Positions 1 to 4,530 of a DNA stretch of 6,851 nucleotides are shown here, in pieces. The DNA is taken from contig JAFOMV010000265.1 of the NCBI GenBank assembly GCA_017418765.1, positions 1-6,851 of the forward strand, read 5' to 3'. The stretch comes from Ruminococcus sp. Its GTDB lineage: Bacteria > Bacillota_A > Clostridia > Oscillospirales > Ruminococcaceae. The position numbers were made by a program, and so were the translations under genes. The stretch's first letter is position 1, and every line of letters starts with the position of its first letter. The notes under the pieces are model-generated. The model made no database searches, had not been told where the DNA came from, and worked only from the letters and a program-made list of their open reading frames with translations.

Positions 1-101
1 ATATCCGCTCTGTGGCTGAAACAGGAGTTGATATCATATCTCTCGGCGCACTGACGCACAGCGTGAAGTGTTTCGATATATCCATGAAGATAAAGAAGTA
101 A
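1..101 (+). CDS. nadC: nicotinate-nucleotide pyrophosphorylase (quinolinate phosphoribosyltransferase), C-terminal end only
   Basis: The reading frame enters from the left edge (first full codon at position 3) and gives 32 residues before a TAA stop at 99-101. The segment VAETGVDIISLGALTHSVK followed by a DISMKI ending matches the conserved C-terminus of NadC, where the phosphate-binding end of the alpha/beta barrel reads close to G-V-D-I-I-S-x-G-A-L-T-H-S. The enzyme converts quinolinate and PRPP to nicotinate mononucleotide, CO2 and pyrophosphate in cytosolic de novo NAD synthesis. It is usually the last gene of a nadA-nadB-nadC cluster, which fits the terminator immediately after it. The catalytic residues lie outside the window, so the call rests on the C-terminal signature alone. 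Confidence 0.85.
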   Translation, partial: IRSVAETGVDIISLGALTHSVKCFDISMKIKK

Positions 102-106
102 TATTC

Positions 107-132
107 AAGGGAGCATCTGATGCTCCCTTCGG
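107..132 (+). terminator. hairpin terminator after nadC
   Basis: A perfect 9-bp stem, AAGGGAGCA (107-115) with TGCTCCCTT (121-129), closes a 5-nt loop TCTGA; a further T-A pair could reduce the loop to three. It begins 6 nt after the nadC stop. The following bases are TTCGG then TTT, so the U-run is short and interrupted. It is still best read as the intrinsic terminator of the nad genes. Confidence 0.75.
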
Positions 133-181
133 TTTGCCCCAAAAGCCATATTTTATTGTAAAACAATGGGCTGTCGGGTGA

Positions 182-200
182 TTCCCCACAGTGTGGGGAA
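182..200. repeat. compact palindrome TTCCCCAC-AGT-GTGGGGAA
   Basis: An 8-bp perfect inverted repeat with a 3-nt centre lies in non-coding DNA between nadC and the phosphodiesterase gene. No T-run follows, so it is not an obvious terminator. It could be a hairpin in RNA or a dimeric protein binding site. A second GGGGAA copy at 219-224 could compete for the left arm. Function unknown. Confidence 0.5.
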
Positions 201-283
201 ATGTCGCGCAGTGACAAAGGGGAAGGGCACGTGTTAAGTGCGCCAGCCTCTATCATTTTGCTATTCATCGTGAAGGATTTTGT

Positions 284-343
284 AGGGGACGGCGTCCTCG
301 ACGTCCAAACTGATTTGCAGGGACGTCTGCCCTCGTCCGCCCG
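284..343. repeat. GC-rich intergenic element with paired GGACG/CGTCC repeats
   Basis: The segment begins AGGGGACGGCGTCCTCGACG and ends in CTCGTCCGCCC. GACGTCC (300-306) pairs with GGACGTC (321-327) across a 14-nt loop. Alternatively each half folds alone: GGACG 287-291 with CGTCC 302-306, and GGACG 321-325 with CGTCC 334-338. Dispersed sequences of the general form TGTAGGGACGGCGTCCTCG are, from memory, common between genes in Ruminococcus and related Clostridia, so this is probably one copy of a dispersed intergenic repeat. Copy number cannot be judged from one window. Confidence 0.5.
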
Positions 344-381
344 ATAATATCATATTGTTCCCGACTTTTTCGGCAGACCGC

Positions 382-408
382 AGGCAGCGTCAGACGCCCT
401 CTTTTTTT
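382..408 (+). terminator. orphan T-tailed hairpin, possible intrinsic terminator
   Basis: AGG and GCGT (382-384, 387-390) pair with ACGC and CCT (394-397, 398-400), leaving a 2-nt bulge CA and a 3-nt loop CAG. C and then seven Ts (402-408) follow. The shape fits an intrinsic terminator on the plus strand, but no gene lies between it and the nadC terminator. It could stop read-through from nadC or end an unannotated short transcript. The bulged stem is short, so confidence is moderate. Confidence 0.4.
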
Positions 409-444
409 ATGCTCATTTTTTTGTCCTCAATTTCTTAAAATCAG

Positions 445-473
445 TTGACATAAGCTCTCTGCGGATGTATAAT
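445..473 (+). promoter_or_regulatory. perfect-consensus SigA promoter for the phosphodiesterase gene
   Basis: TTGACA (445-450) and TATAAT (468-473) are separated by exactly 17 bp, so both hexamers and the spacer match the housekeeping sigma-factor consensus. Transcription would start near 480, giving a 5' untranslated region of about 30 nt that contains the ribosome binding site AAAGGCGGAGG (495-505). A second TATAAT (481-486) has no matching -35 box. No operator is obvious in the spacer or just downstream. Confidence 0.85.
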
Positions 474-509
474 TACTATGTATAATCCATATCAAAGGCG
501 GAGGCTAAT

Positions 510-2321
510 ATGAAAAATTTCTTTAAATCAGCAGGCGTTTACTTTCGTGCCATGCCTCACTTCCTGCTGTTTGAATTGCTTTTCAAGCTGGTCATGGTCG
601 CTGTAGGAGCGCCTGTACTTGCTTTTTTACTGAAATGGACCATGAAAATATCCGGGATAAAATACCTCTCGGATGAAAATGTCCTGTTTTTTCTGAAACA
701 TCCTGTTACGATATTAGTGCTGATAATGATACTTTTCTTTTCAGCATTTTTCTCATTTGTGGAGCTTTCGGCTCTGGCAGGCTGTTTTTCATGCTTTTTC
801 AAAAAGGAAAAGGTCGGAGCTGCCGGCATGACGAAGATAGGCTTTGATGCTTTCAGGAAGGCTTTCAGAGGAATGGGCATATTAAACTTTATTGGATTTA
901 TGTTCTGCTCTGCGCTGGCACAGTTCACATTGTCGTCAGGAGTGTTCATGGCTCCTCTCATGCCGATATTAAGGAGAATATTCCGTTCCGTCAATGGCTG
1001 GACAGCAGTACTTGCGTATGTACTGATACAGCTTTTGTTCGTTATTATAATAGCCAGTTCGGCATACAGCCTTCACTATCTTGTGCTGACAAGGAACAAA
1101 TTCCATGATTGCGTAAAAAAGAGCCGCAAACAGATAAGCGGACACAAGGCAAAGATGGTAGCGGCAATGCTGCTGTGGTCACTGCTCGTAGCTGTGATAA
1201 TCGCTCTTATCACATTCGGAGCGAGCTTTATCATCATACTGATAATGAAAGGCTTCTCCGAGCATCATGCGGCATTCCGTTCGGCACTGAAGGTGCTGAA
1301 ATATGCACTGAGCATATTCACGGCGGTATCCGCTTTCTTTTCTGCGCCTGCCGTAATGTGCTGGCTGACAGGCAGGTTTCTTGCGGATGTTGATGAGGAG
1401 ATAACACTTCCCGACAGGGAGCAGAAGCAGGTATCATATAAAAGACGGGCTGCTGCTGCGGTATGCATTGCGGCTGTAAGCTTTTTTGCCAATTTCTCAT
1501 ATATACGTGAGCTTTACAAGGGCAATATATCACTTAATGTCGGCGTATTGACAAGAACTCAGGTGACAGCACACAGAGGCGCTTCAAAGGCTGCCCCTGA
1601 AAATACCATGCCTGCATTCGAGGCAGCTATCAAAAGCGGAGCTGATTATATCGAGCTGGATGTTCAGCTTACAAAAGACGGTGAGCTCGTAGTCATGCAC
1701 GATGACGACATAAAGCGTACCACCGACGGAAAAGGCTCTATAAGCCAGATGACCTATGCTGAGACACAGAAATATTCCGCAGGAAGCTGGTTCGGCAAGG
1801 ACGGAGAATTTGACGATGTAAAGATACCAAAGCTGTCAGAGGTGCTTGACTTTGTAGGCAAAGATATTATGCTGAATATCGAAATAAAAAGTCATGGCAG
1901 CGTCAAAGCTACAGCTGAAAAGGTAGCAGAGATAATAGAACAGTATGGTATAGAAGATTCGTGCTATGTTACTTCATTTTCCTATCAGGCATTAAAGAAA
2001 ATAAAGGAGATAGACACGGATATAAAGACAGCGCTCATAGCGAATATCGCACCGTCTACAGTGTATTCACAGATGAAATATATCGATGCTATAAGCATGA
2101 ATTATCTTTTTGTGAACCAGAGCGTAGTGAACTATGCTCATCACAGCGGCAAAAAGGTGTTTGTGTGGACGGTAGACCGTTCGGGAGAAATGAAAAAAAT
2201 GATGGCTCTTGGGGTGGATAACATCATTACCAACCGTCCCGAAAAGGCGATAGAAGTTGTGGATTCAGACAGTGTAGGCGATACGGTGCTTACTGCGCTG
2301 GAATATGTGTTTGGCAATTGA
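510..2321 (+). CDS. membrane-anchored glycerophosphodiester phosphodiesterase (GDPD family, with N-terminal GPDPase membrane domain)
   Basis: This 603-residue protein has two parts. Residues 1 to about 335 are hydrophobic, with roughly seven membrane segments (about 17-42, 65-92, 122-145, 164-190, 215-248, 264-290, 313-330), as in the GPDPase membrane domain of Firmicutes. Residues 351-590 form a GDPD domain: HRG at 355-357, PENT at 363-366, E382 and D384 in IELDVQ, the catalytic-type H397 in VVMHDD, E458 in NIEIK, W553, and the terminal TNRP at 574-577. The expected HRG, E-x-D, His and Glu catalytic and metal-binding residues are all present. Family members hydrolyse glycerophosphodiesters to glycerol 3-phosphate and an alcohol; membrane-fused forms are thought to act on phospholipid or lipoteichoic acid glycerophosphate, but the substrate here is unknown. 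The ATG start has AGGCGGAGG upstream, directly below a consensus promoter. Length is normal for the fused type. ATA codons are frequent, unlike the downstream ribosomal genes. Confidence 0.9.
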   Translation: MKNFFKSAGVYFRAMPHFLLFELLFKLVMVAVGAPVLAFLLKWTMKISGIKYLSDENVLFFLKHPVTILVLIMILFFSAFFSFVELSALAGCFSCFFKKEKVGAAGMTKIGFDAFRKAFRGMGILNFIGFMFCSALAQFTLSSGVFMAPLMPILRRIFRSVNGWTAVLAYVLIQLLFVIIIASSAYSLHYLVLTRNKFHDCVKKSRKQISGHKAKMVAAMLLWSLLVAVIIALITFGASFIIILIMKGFSEHHAAFRSALKVLKYALSIFTAVSAFFSAPAVMCWLTGRFLADVDEEITLPDREQKQVSYKRRAAAAVCIAAVSFFANFSYIRELYKGNISLNVGVLTRTQVTAHRGASKAAPENTMPAFEAAIKSGADYIELDVQLTKDGELVVMHDDDIKRTTDGKGSISQMTYAETQKYSAGSWFGKDGEFDDVKIPKLSEVLDFVGKDIMLNIEIKSHGSVKATAEKVAEIIEQYGIEDSCYVTSFSYQALKKIKEIDTDIKTALIANIAPSTVYSQMKYIDAISMNYLFVNQSVVNYAHHSGKKVFVWTVDRSGEMKKMMALGVDNIITNRPEKAIEVVDSDSVGDTVLTALEYVFGN

Positions 2322-2373
2322 TATAAAGCAAAGTACATATAGGCTGTACATAAGAGCTCTTTGGCTTTATATC
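2320..2373 (+). terminator. long inverted repeat overlapping the phosphodiesterase stop codon, possible terminator
   Basis: GATATAAAGC (2320-2329), which includes the last two bases of the TGA stop, is perfectly complementary to GCTTTATATC (2364-2373). AAAG (2330-2333) pairs with CTTT (2359-2362) across a single bulged G2363, giving 14 bp of stem around a 25-nt loop. The stem is AT-rich and no T-run follows, so intrinsic termination would be weak. It may instead protect the 3' end of the messenger or act as a processing site. Confidence 0.4.
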
Positions 2374-2380
2374 ATAAGAT

Positions 2381-2404
2381 AAAGGGGGATCTTTGGGGGG
2401 AATC
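2381..2404. repeat. short G-rich imperfect tandem repeat
   Basis: Two similar units, AAAGGGGGATC (2381-2391) and TTTGGGGGGAATC (2392-2404), lie side by side and contribute runs of five and six Gs. The stretch is in the untranslated gap ahead of the acyltransferase gene. Two G-runs alone cannot form an intramolecular quadruplex. The function is unknown and it may be trivial. Confidence 0.35.
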
Positions 2405-2470
2405 ACAGGCATTGCTGTATAGACTGACCTTATACTGCATTGTACGATCAAATATCGAAGGAGAAATGAT

Positions 2471-3700
2471 ATGAACGAAACAACTAAAGCACCAGCACCT
2501 GTTACACCATCAAAGCCTTATTATGCAGGTATCGATATAGTCAAGATACTTGCGGTATTCCTTGTAGTGTGCATACACTTCTACCTGTATACAGGCTTTT
2601 ACTACACACCTATCAACAACAGCAGCTTTATAGTGCCGATAGCAGGCAGATGGATAGCATATACCTGCGTTCCGATCTTCATGATCGCTACAGGCTACCT
2701 TATGAAGAACAAGACCATTAGCAAGGATTACTACAAGGGTCTGATAAAGATAATAGTCATATATGTTGTTATAAGCATAATCTGTATCAAATTCAACAAG
2801 GAAAGATACGGCACAGAATTTGATGCATGGAAGATATTCAAGGGCTTTACCGAATATTCAAATGCGAATTACGCATGGTATGTGAACTACTACATCTCGA
2901 TCTTCCTTGTCATTCCGTTTCTGAATCTTGCTTTTAACGGCCTGAAAACAAAGAAACAGAGACTTGTTCTCGTGGTTACGGTAACTGCCCTTACAGTTTT
3001 TGCAAGAAGCTTTTTCCTCGGATTTGAAAGAAACGAGCAGGCTAAGCTTTTCCCTGATTATCTTTCGGGAGTATGGCCGTTTGCAAATTACTACGCAGGC
3101 GCATTCATCAGGGAATATCCCATGAAGAAAAAAGTAAGAGGCAAGCTCATAACTGCTGTTATTATGATCGCCGATCTTATTTTCCTTACGTTAAGTACGT
3201 ATCATCAGTCAATGGATGACATAGAAAACGATCAGCACGTTTTGTCATGGCATTTCAACGATTACAGCTCATACCCTGTGTTCATACTTGCGCTTTGCAT
3301 ATTCATACTTCTGTGTGACATCAAAACAGAAAACAAGACTGCAAAGAGGATACTCCGCACGATATCGGGAGCAACTTTTGCGACTTACCTGATATCCTAT
3401 GTGTTTGACGGATACTTCTATGAGAGCCATCCCGGAATATTCGGCTTTAAGGATGTTGTGGGATTCAATGCCAAGTATCCGGATGTTCCTGAAAGATTCA
3501 GCCACTGGCATACAGAGGTGCTCAGACACTTCATCCCGTCGCTCATATGCGGAATTGCTATACACGGTCTGTATGACCTTGGAGAGACCCTTGTGAAGAA
3601 GGCATTTTCCCGCAAAGCAGAGCCTTCTGCTGAAGCTGTCGTGGAAGCCGCCGCAGAAGCAGAAAAAAAGGCTGAAACAGCAGAAGAAAATAAAGAATAA
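2471..3700 (+). CDS. polytopic membrane acyltransferase, acyltransferase 3 family (OafA/WecH/OatA type)
   Basis: This 409-residue protein opens with YYAGIDIVKILAVFLVVCIH, the first-helix signature of acyltransferase 3 proteins. D22, K25 (often Arg in relatives) and H36 occupy the conserved positions. About nine or ten hydrophobic segments follow (for example 22-43, 56-77, 88-107, 138-157, 164-180, 222-244, 268-284, 350-370), with VPIFMIATGYLM at 67-78 as a second family-typical stretch. Such proteins move acyl groups, usually O-acetyl, onto sugars of exopolysaccharide, peptidoglycan or teichoic acid, or onto small molecules; the acceptor here cannot be inferred. The last 30 residues form a charged Ala/Glu/Lys tail, probably cytosolic. 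The start is set by AAGGAG at 2458-2463, seven bases before the ATG. I see no convincing promoter in the 149-nt gap upstream, so it may be cotranscribed with the phosphodiesterase gene. Confidence 0.85.
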   Translation: MNETTKAPAPVTPSKPYYAGIDIVKILAVFLVVCIHFYLYTGFYYTPINNSSFIVPIAGRWIAYTCVPIFMIATGYLMKNKTISKDYYKGLIKIIVIYVVISIICIKFNKERYGTEFDAWKIFKGFTEYSNANYAWYVNYYISIFLVIPFLNLAFNGLKTKKQRLVLVVTVTALTVFARSFFLGFERNEQAKLFPDYLSGVWPFANYYAGAFIREYPMKKKVRGKLITAVIMIADLIFLTLSTYHQSMDDIENDQHVLSWHFNDYSSYPVFILALCIFILLCDIKTENKTAKRILRTISGATFATYLISYVFDGYFYESHPGIFGFKDVVGFNAKYPDVPERFSHWHTEVLRHFIPSLICGIAIHGLYDLGETLVKKAFSRKAEPSAEAVVEAAAEAEKKAETAEENKE

Positions 3701-3703
3701 CTT

Positions 3704-3778
3704 TTAATCTGTTAATAAAAAATTTACAATTGCAATTTATTCCAATCGCTTGATTTATATATTATATTGTGATATAAT
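3704..3778 (+). promoter_or_regulatory. S10 operon promoter with AT-rich upstream region
   Basis: TTGATT (3750-3755) and TATAAT (3773-3778) are spaced by exactly 17 bp. The -10 box is perfect and the -35 box matches the consensus at four of six positions. The 45 bp above the -35 box are almost entirely A and T in short tracts, resembling the UP elements of strong ribosomal promoters. Transcription should start near 3784-3786. No strong terminator separates this promoter from the acyltransferase stop at 3700, so some read-through from upstream is possible. Confidence 0.85.
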
Positions 3779-3833
3779 AGTTTACGTTGAGTGCGCTGAA
3801 TGCGTGCTGACTGCAATTAAGATATGCGTTGAA

Positions 3834-3870
3834 ACGGAAGGTTGCTGGCGGTTTGTCAGGTAATTTCCGT
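3834..3870 (+). promoter_or_regulatory. nested leader hairpin, candidate regulator-binding stem
   Basis: The outer stem is ACGGAAG (3834-3840) with TTTCCGT (3864-3870), seven pairs including one G-U. The inner stem is CTGGC (3845-3849) with GTCAG (3855-3859), including one G-U, closed by the 5-nt loop GGTTT. The stems are separated by an asymmetry-free internal loop, GTTG opposite GTAA. A two-stem hairpin with a symmetric internal loop near the 5' end is a common form of protein-binding site in ribosomal leaders. The TTTCCG strand can instead pair with the terminator's 5' arm. Confidence 0.5.
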
Positions 3871-3931
3871 GGAGTATGTCCGATTTTAAACCGGGCGATT
3901 GGAATAGCGAACACAGTTTGTGCTTTATCCT

Positions 3932-3952
3932 CACGCAGCTTGCGTATGCGTG
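3932..3952 (+). promoter_or_regulatory. leader hairpin with two alternative pairings
   Basis: CACGCA (3932-3937) can pair with TGCGTG (3947-3952) across a 9-nt loop. Alternatively ACGCA (3933-3937) can pair with the nearer TGCGT (3941-3945) across the triloop GCT. The two are mutually exclusive because they share the left arm, which suits an RNA that refolds, although chance repetition of TGCGT is possible. Confidence 0.4.
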
Positions 3953-3988
3953 GACTATGCTCTTTTTGTGCTCATATGCTGTCGATCA

Positions 3989-4022
3989 CTCGGAAAACAT
4001 AACCGTTTTTCGAGCTTTTTTT
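3989..4022 (+). terminator. intrinsic terminator inside the S10 leader (attenuator)
   Basis: CTCGGAAAA (3989-3997) pairs with TTTTTCGAG (4006-4014) to give nine base pairs, one of them G-U, around an 8-nt loop. One C and then seven Ts (4016-4022) follow. This is the standard form of a factor-independent terminator, yet it lies 80 nt before the rpsJ start codon and downstream of the operon promoter. It should therefore end a fraction of transcripts as a leader RNA of about 238 nt. The base of the hairpin is GC-rich and the top is A-U, so its strength is moderate. Confidence 0.75.
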
Positions 4023-4040
4023 ATCAGATACAGCATGAAA

Positions 4041-4056
4041 CACACGGATGCGTGTG
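4041..4056 (+). promoter_or_regulatory. hairpin between attenuator and rpsJ Shine-Dalgarno
   Basis: CACACG (4041-4046) pairs perfectly with CGTGTG (4051-4056) around the tetraloop GATG. It lies 33 nt before the Shine-Dalgarno sequence and does not cover it. It may shield the read-through transcript or be part of a translational control structure. Confidence 0.45.
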
Positions 4057-4088
4057 ATATTCCAGTTTGCGTCCCCGTCAAAATTTAC

Positions 4089-4095
4089 AAGGAGG
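4089..4095 (+). promoter_or_regulatory. Shine-Dalgarno site that fixes the rpsJ start
   Basis: AAGGAGG lies eight bases before the ATG at 4104. It decides between this start and in-frame ATGs further upstream (for example 3876), which lack such a site and would add 76 residues unrelated to S10. Confidence 0.95.
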
Positions 4096-4103
4096 CGAAA
4101 ACA

Positions 4104-4418
4104 ATGGCAGTCAATGAAAAAATCAGATTCAAGATCAAGGGTTACGATCACGCTACTGTTGATATCGCAGCAGCTAAGATCGTTGAGGCAGCTAAGAGAA
4201 GCGGTGCAAGAGTTTCAGGACCTATCCCGCTCCCTACTGACAAGGAAGTTGTTACTATCCTTCGTGCAGTTCATAAGTACAAGGACAGCCGTGAGCAGTT
4301 CGAGATGAGAACTCACAAGAGACTTGTAGACGTTATCCGTCCTACAGACAAGACAACTGCTGCTCTTGATAAGCTTGAGATCCCTGCAGGCGTTGACGTT
4401 GTAATGGAAGTTAAGTAA
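4104..4418 (+). CDS. rpsJ: 30S ribosomal protein S10
   Basis: The product is 104 residues, the usual length for S10. It starts [16 protein letters not shown] and carries the S10 signature at residues 30-45 ([16 protein letters not shown]), followed by [13 protein letters not shown]10 sits in the head of the 30S subunit and, as NusE, also joins NusB and NusG in transcription antitermination. It is the first gene of the S10 operon, behind a long leader with its own promoter. The same frame stays open upstream to 3876, but the start at 4104 is fixed by its Shine-Dalgarno site and family homology. Codon use is strongly biased, as expected for high expression. Confidence 0.97.
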   Translation: MAVNEKIRFKIKGYDHATVDIAAAKIVEAAKRSGARVSGPIPLPTDKEVVTILRAVHKYKDSREQFEMRTHKRLVDVIRPTDKTTAALDKLEIPAGVDVVMEVK

Positions 4419-4447
4419 TTCCCTTACACTCAATAAAATGCAAACCA

Positions 4448-4503
4448 CCGCTTCGGGAAGCGGAATGACGGTGATCCGTCGGTCAAGTCGATGTAATATC
4501 GAC
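4448..4503 (+). promoter_or_regulatory. three consecutive hairpins in the rpsJ-rplC gap
   Basis: Three perfect stems follow each other: CCGCTT/AAGCGG (4448-4453 with 4458-4463, loop CGGG), GACGG/CCGTC (4467-4471 with 4476-4480, loop TGAT) and GTCGAT/ATCGAC (4487-4492 with 4498-4503, loop GTAAT). GGTC (4481-4484) can alternatively pair with GACC (4501-4504). No T-run follows, so these are not intrinsic terminators. They end 12 nt before the rplC Shine-Dalgarno sequence. Possible roles are a ribosomal protein binding site, an RNA processing site or a stability element. Confidence 0.6.
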
Positions 4504-4530
4504 CAATAACCTAACAGGAGGAAATGCGAT

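Larger units (their letters stand above)
130..444. other. 315-nt intergenic stretch without a recognisable gene
   Basis: Between the nadC terminator and the next promoter I see no open frame with a ribosome binding site on either strand and no tRNA-like fold. It holds the 182-200 palindrome, the GC-rich element at 284-343 and a T-tailed hairpin at 382-408. Composition shifts from mixed to GC-rich in the element and then to AT-rich ahead of the promoter. The stretch may be a repeat-derived insertion or the site of an uncharacterised small RNA; neither is proven. Confidence 0.55.
3785..4103 (+). promoter_or_regulatory. structured mRNA leader of the S10 operon (candidate ribosomal protein leader/attenuator)
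   Basis: About 320 nt separate the predicted transcription start from the rpsJ ATG, far more than a ribosome binding site needs. Visible elements in order are: a nested hairpin (3834-3870); a small CACA/TGTG hairpin (3912-3922); a hairpin with two mutually exclusive pairings (3932-3952); an intrinsic terminator (3989-4022) flanked by ATGCTGT (3976-3982) and ACAGCAT (4030-4036); and a CACACG/CGTGTG hairpin (4041-4056) ahead of the Shine-Dalgarno sequence. In E. coli the S10 leader is controlled by L4 through both attenuation and translation, and L4 is encoded two genes downstream here. Whether L4, S10 or another factor controls this leader is inference. The frame open from 3876 through the leader has no usable ribosome binding site and no resemblance to S10. 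Confidence 0.7.

Noticed and set aside
481..486. Second TATAAT box as an additional promoter
   Set aside because: The bases 17 bp upstream (around 458-463) do not resemble a -35 box, and the box lies at the start of the predicted transcript.
557..994. 145-codon open frame on the minus strand within the phosphodiesterase gene
   Set aside because: The product resembles no family I know and overlaps a well-supported membrane domain on the plus strand.
2413..2436. Promoter for the acyltransferase gene (TTGCTG with TATACT)
   Set aside because: The spacing is about 13 bp, too short for a sigma-70-type promoter, and no better -35 box lies 17 bp above TATACT.
3714..3741. Terminator for the acyltransferase gene (AATAAA with TTTATT around AATTGCAATT)
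   Set aside because: The possible stem is entirely A-T with interruptions and lacks a following T-run. The stretch is better explained as the AT-rich upstream part of the S10 promoter.
3876..4103. In-frame N-terminal extension of rpsJ by 76 residues, or an upstream leader peptide
   Set aside because: The frame is open by chance through the leader. The ATG at 3876 has a purine stretch ending only one base upstream, no S10 carries such an extension, and the ATG at 4104 has an ideal AAGGAGG site.
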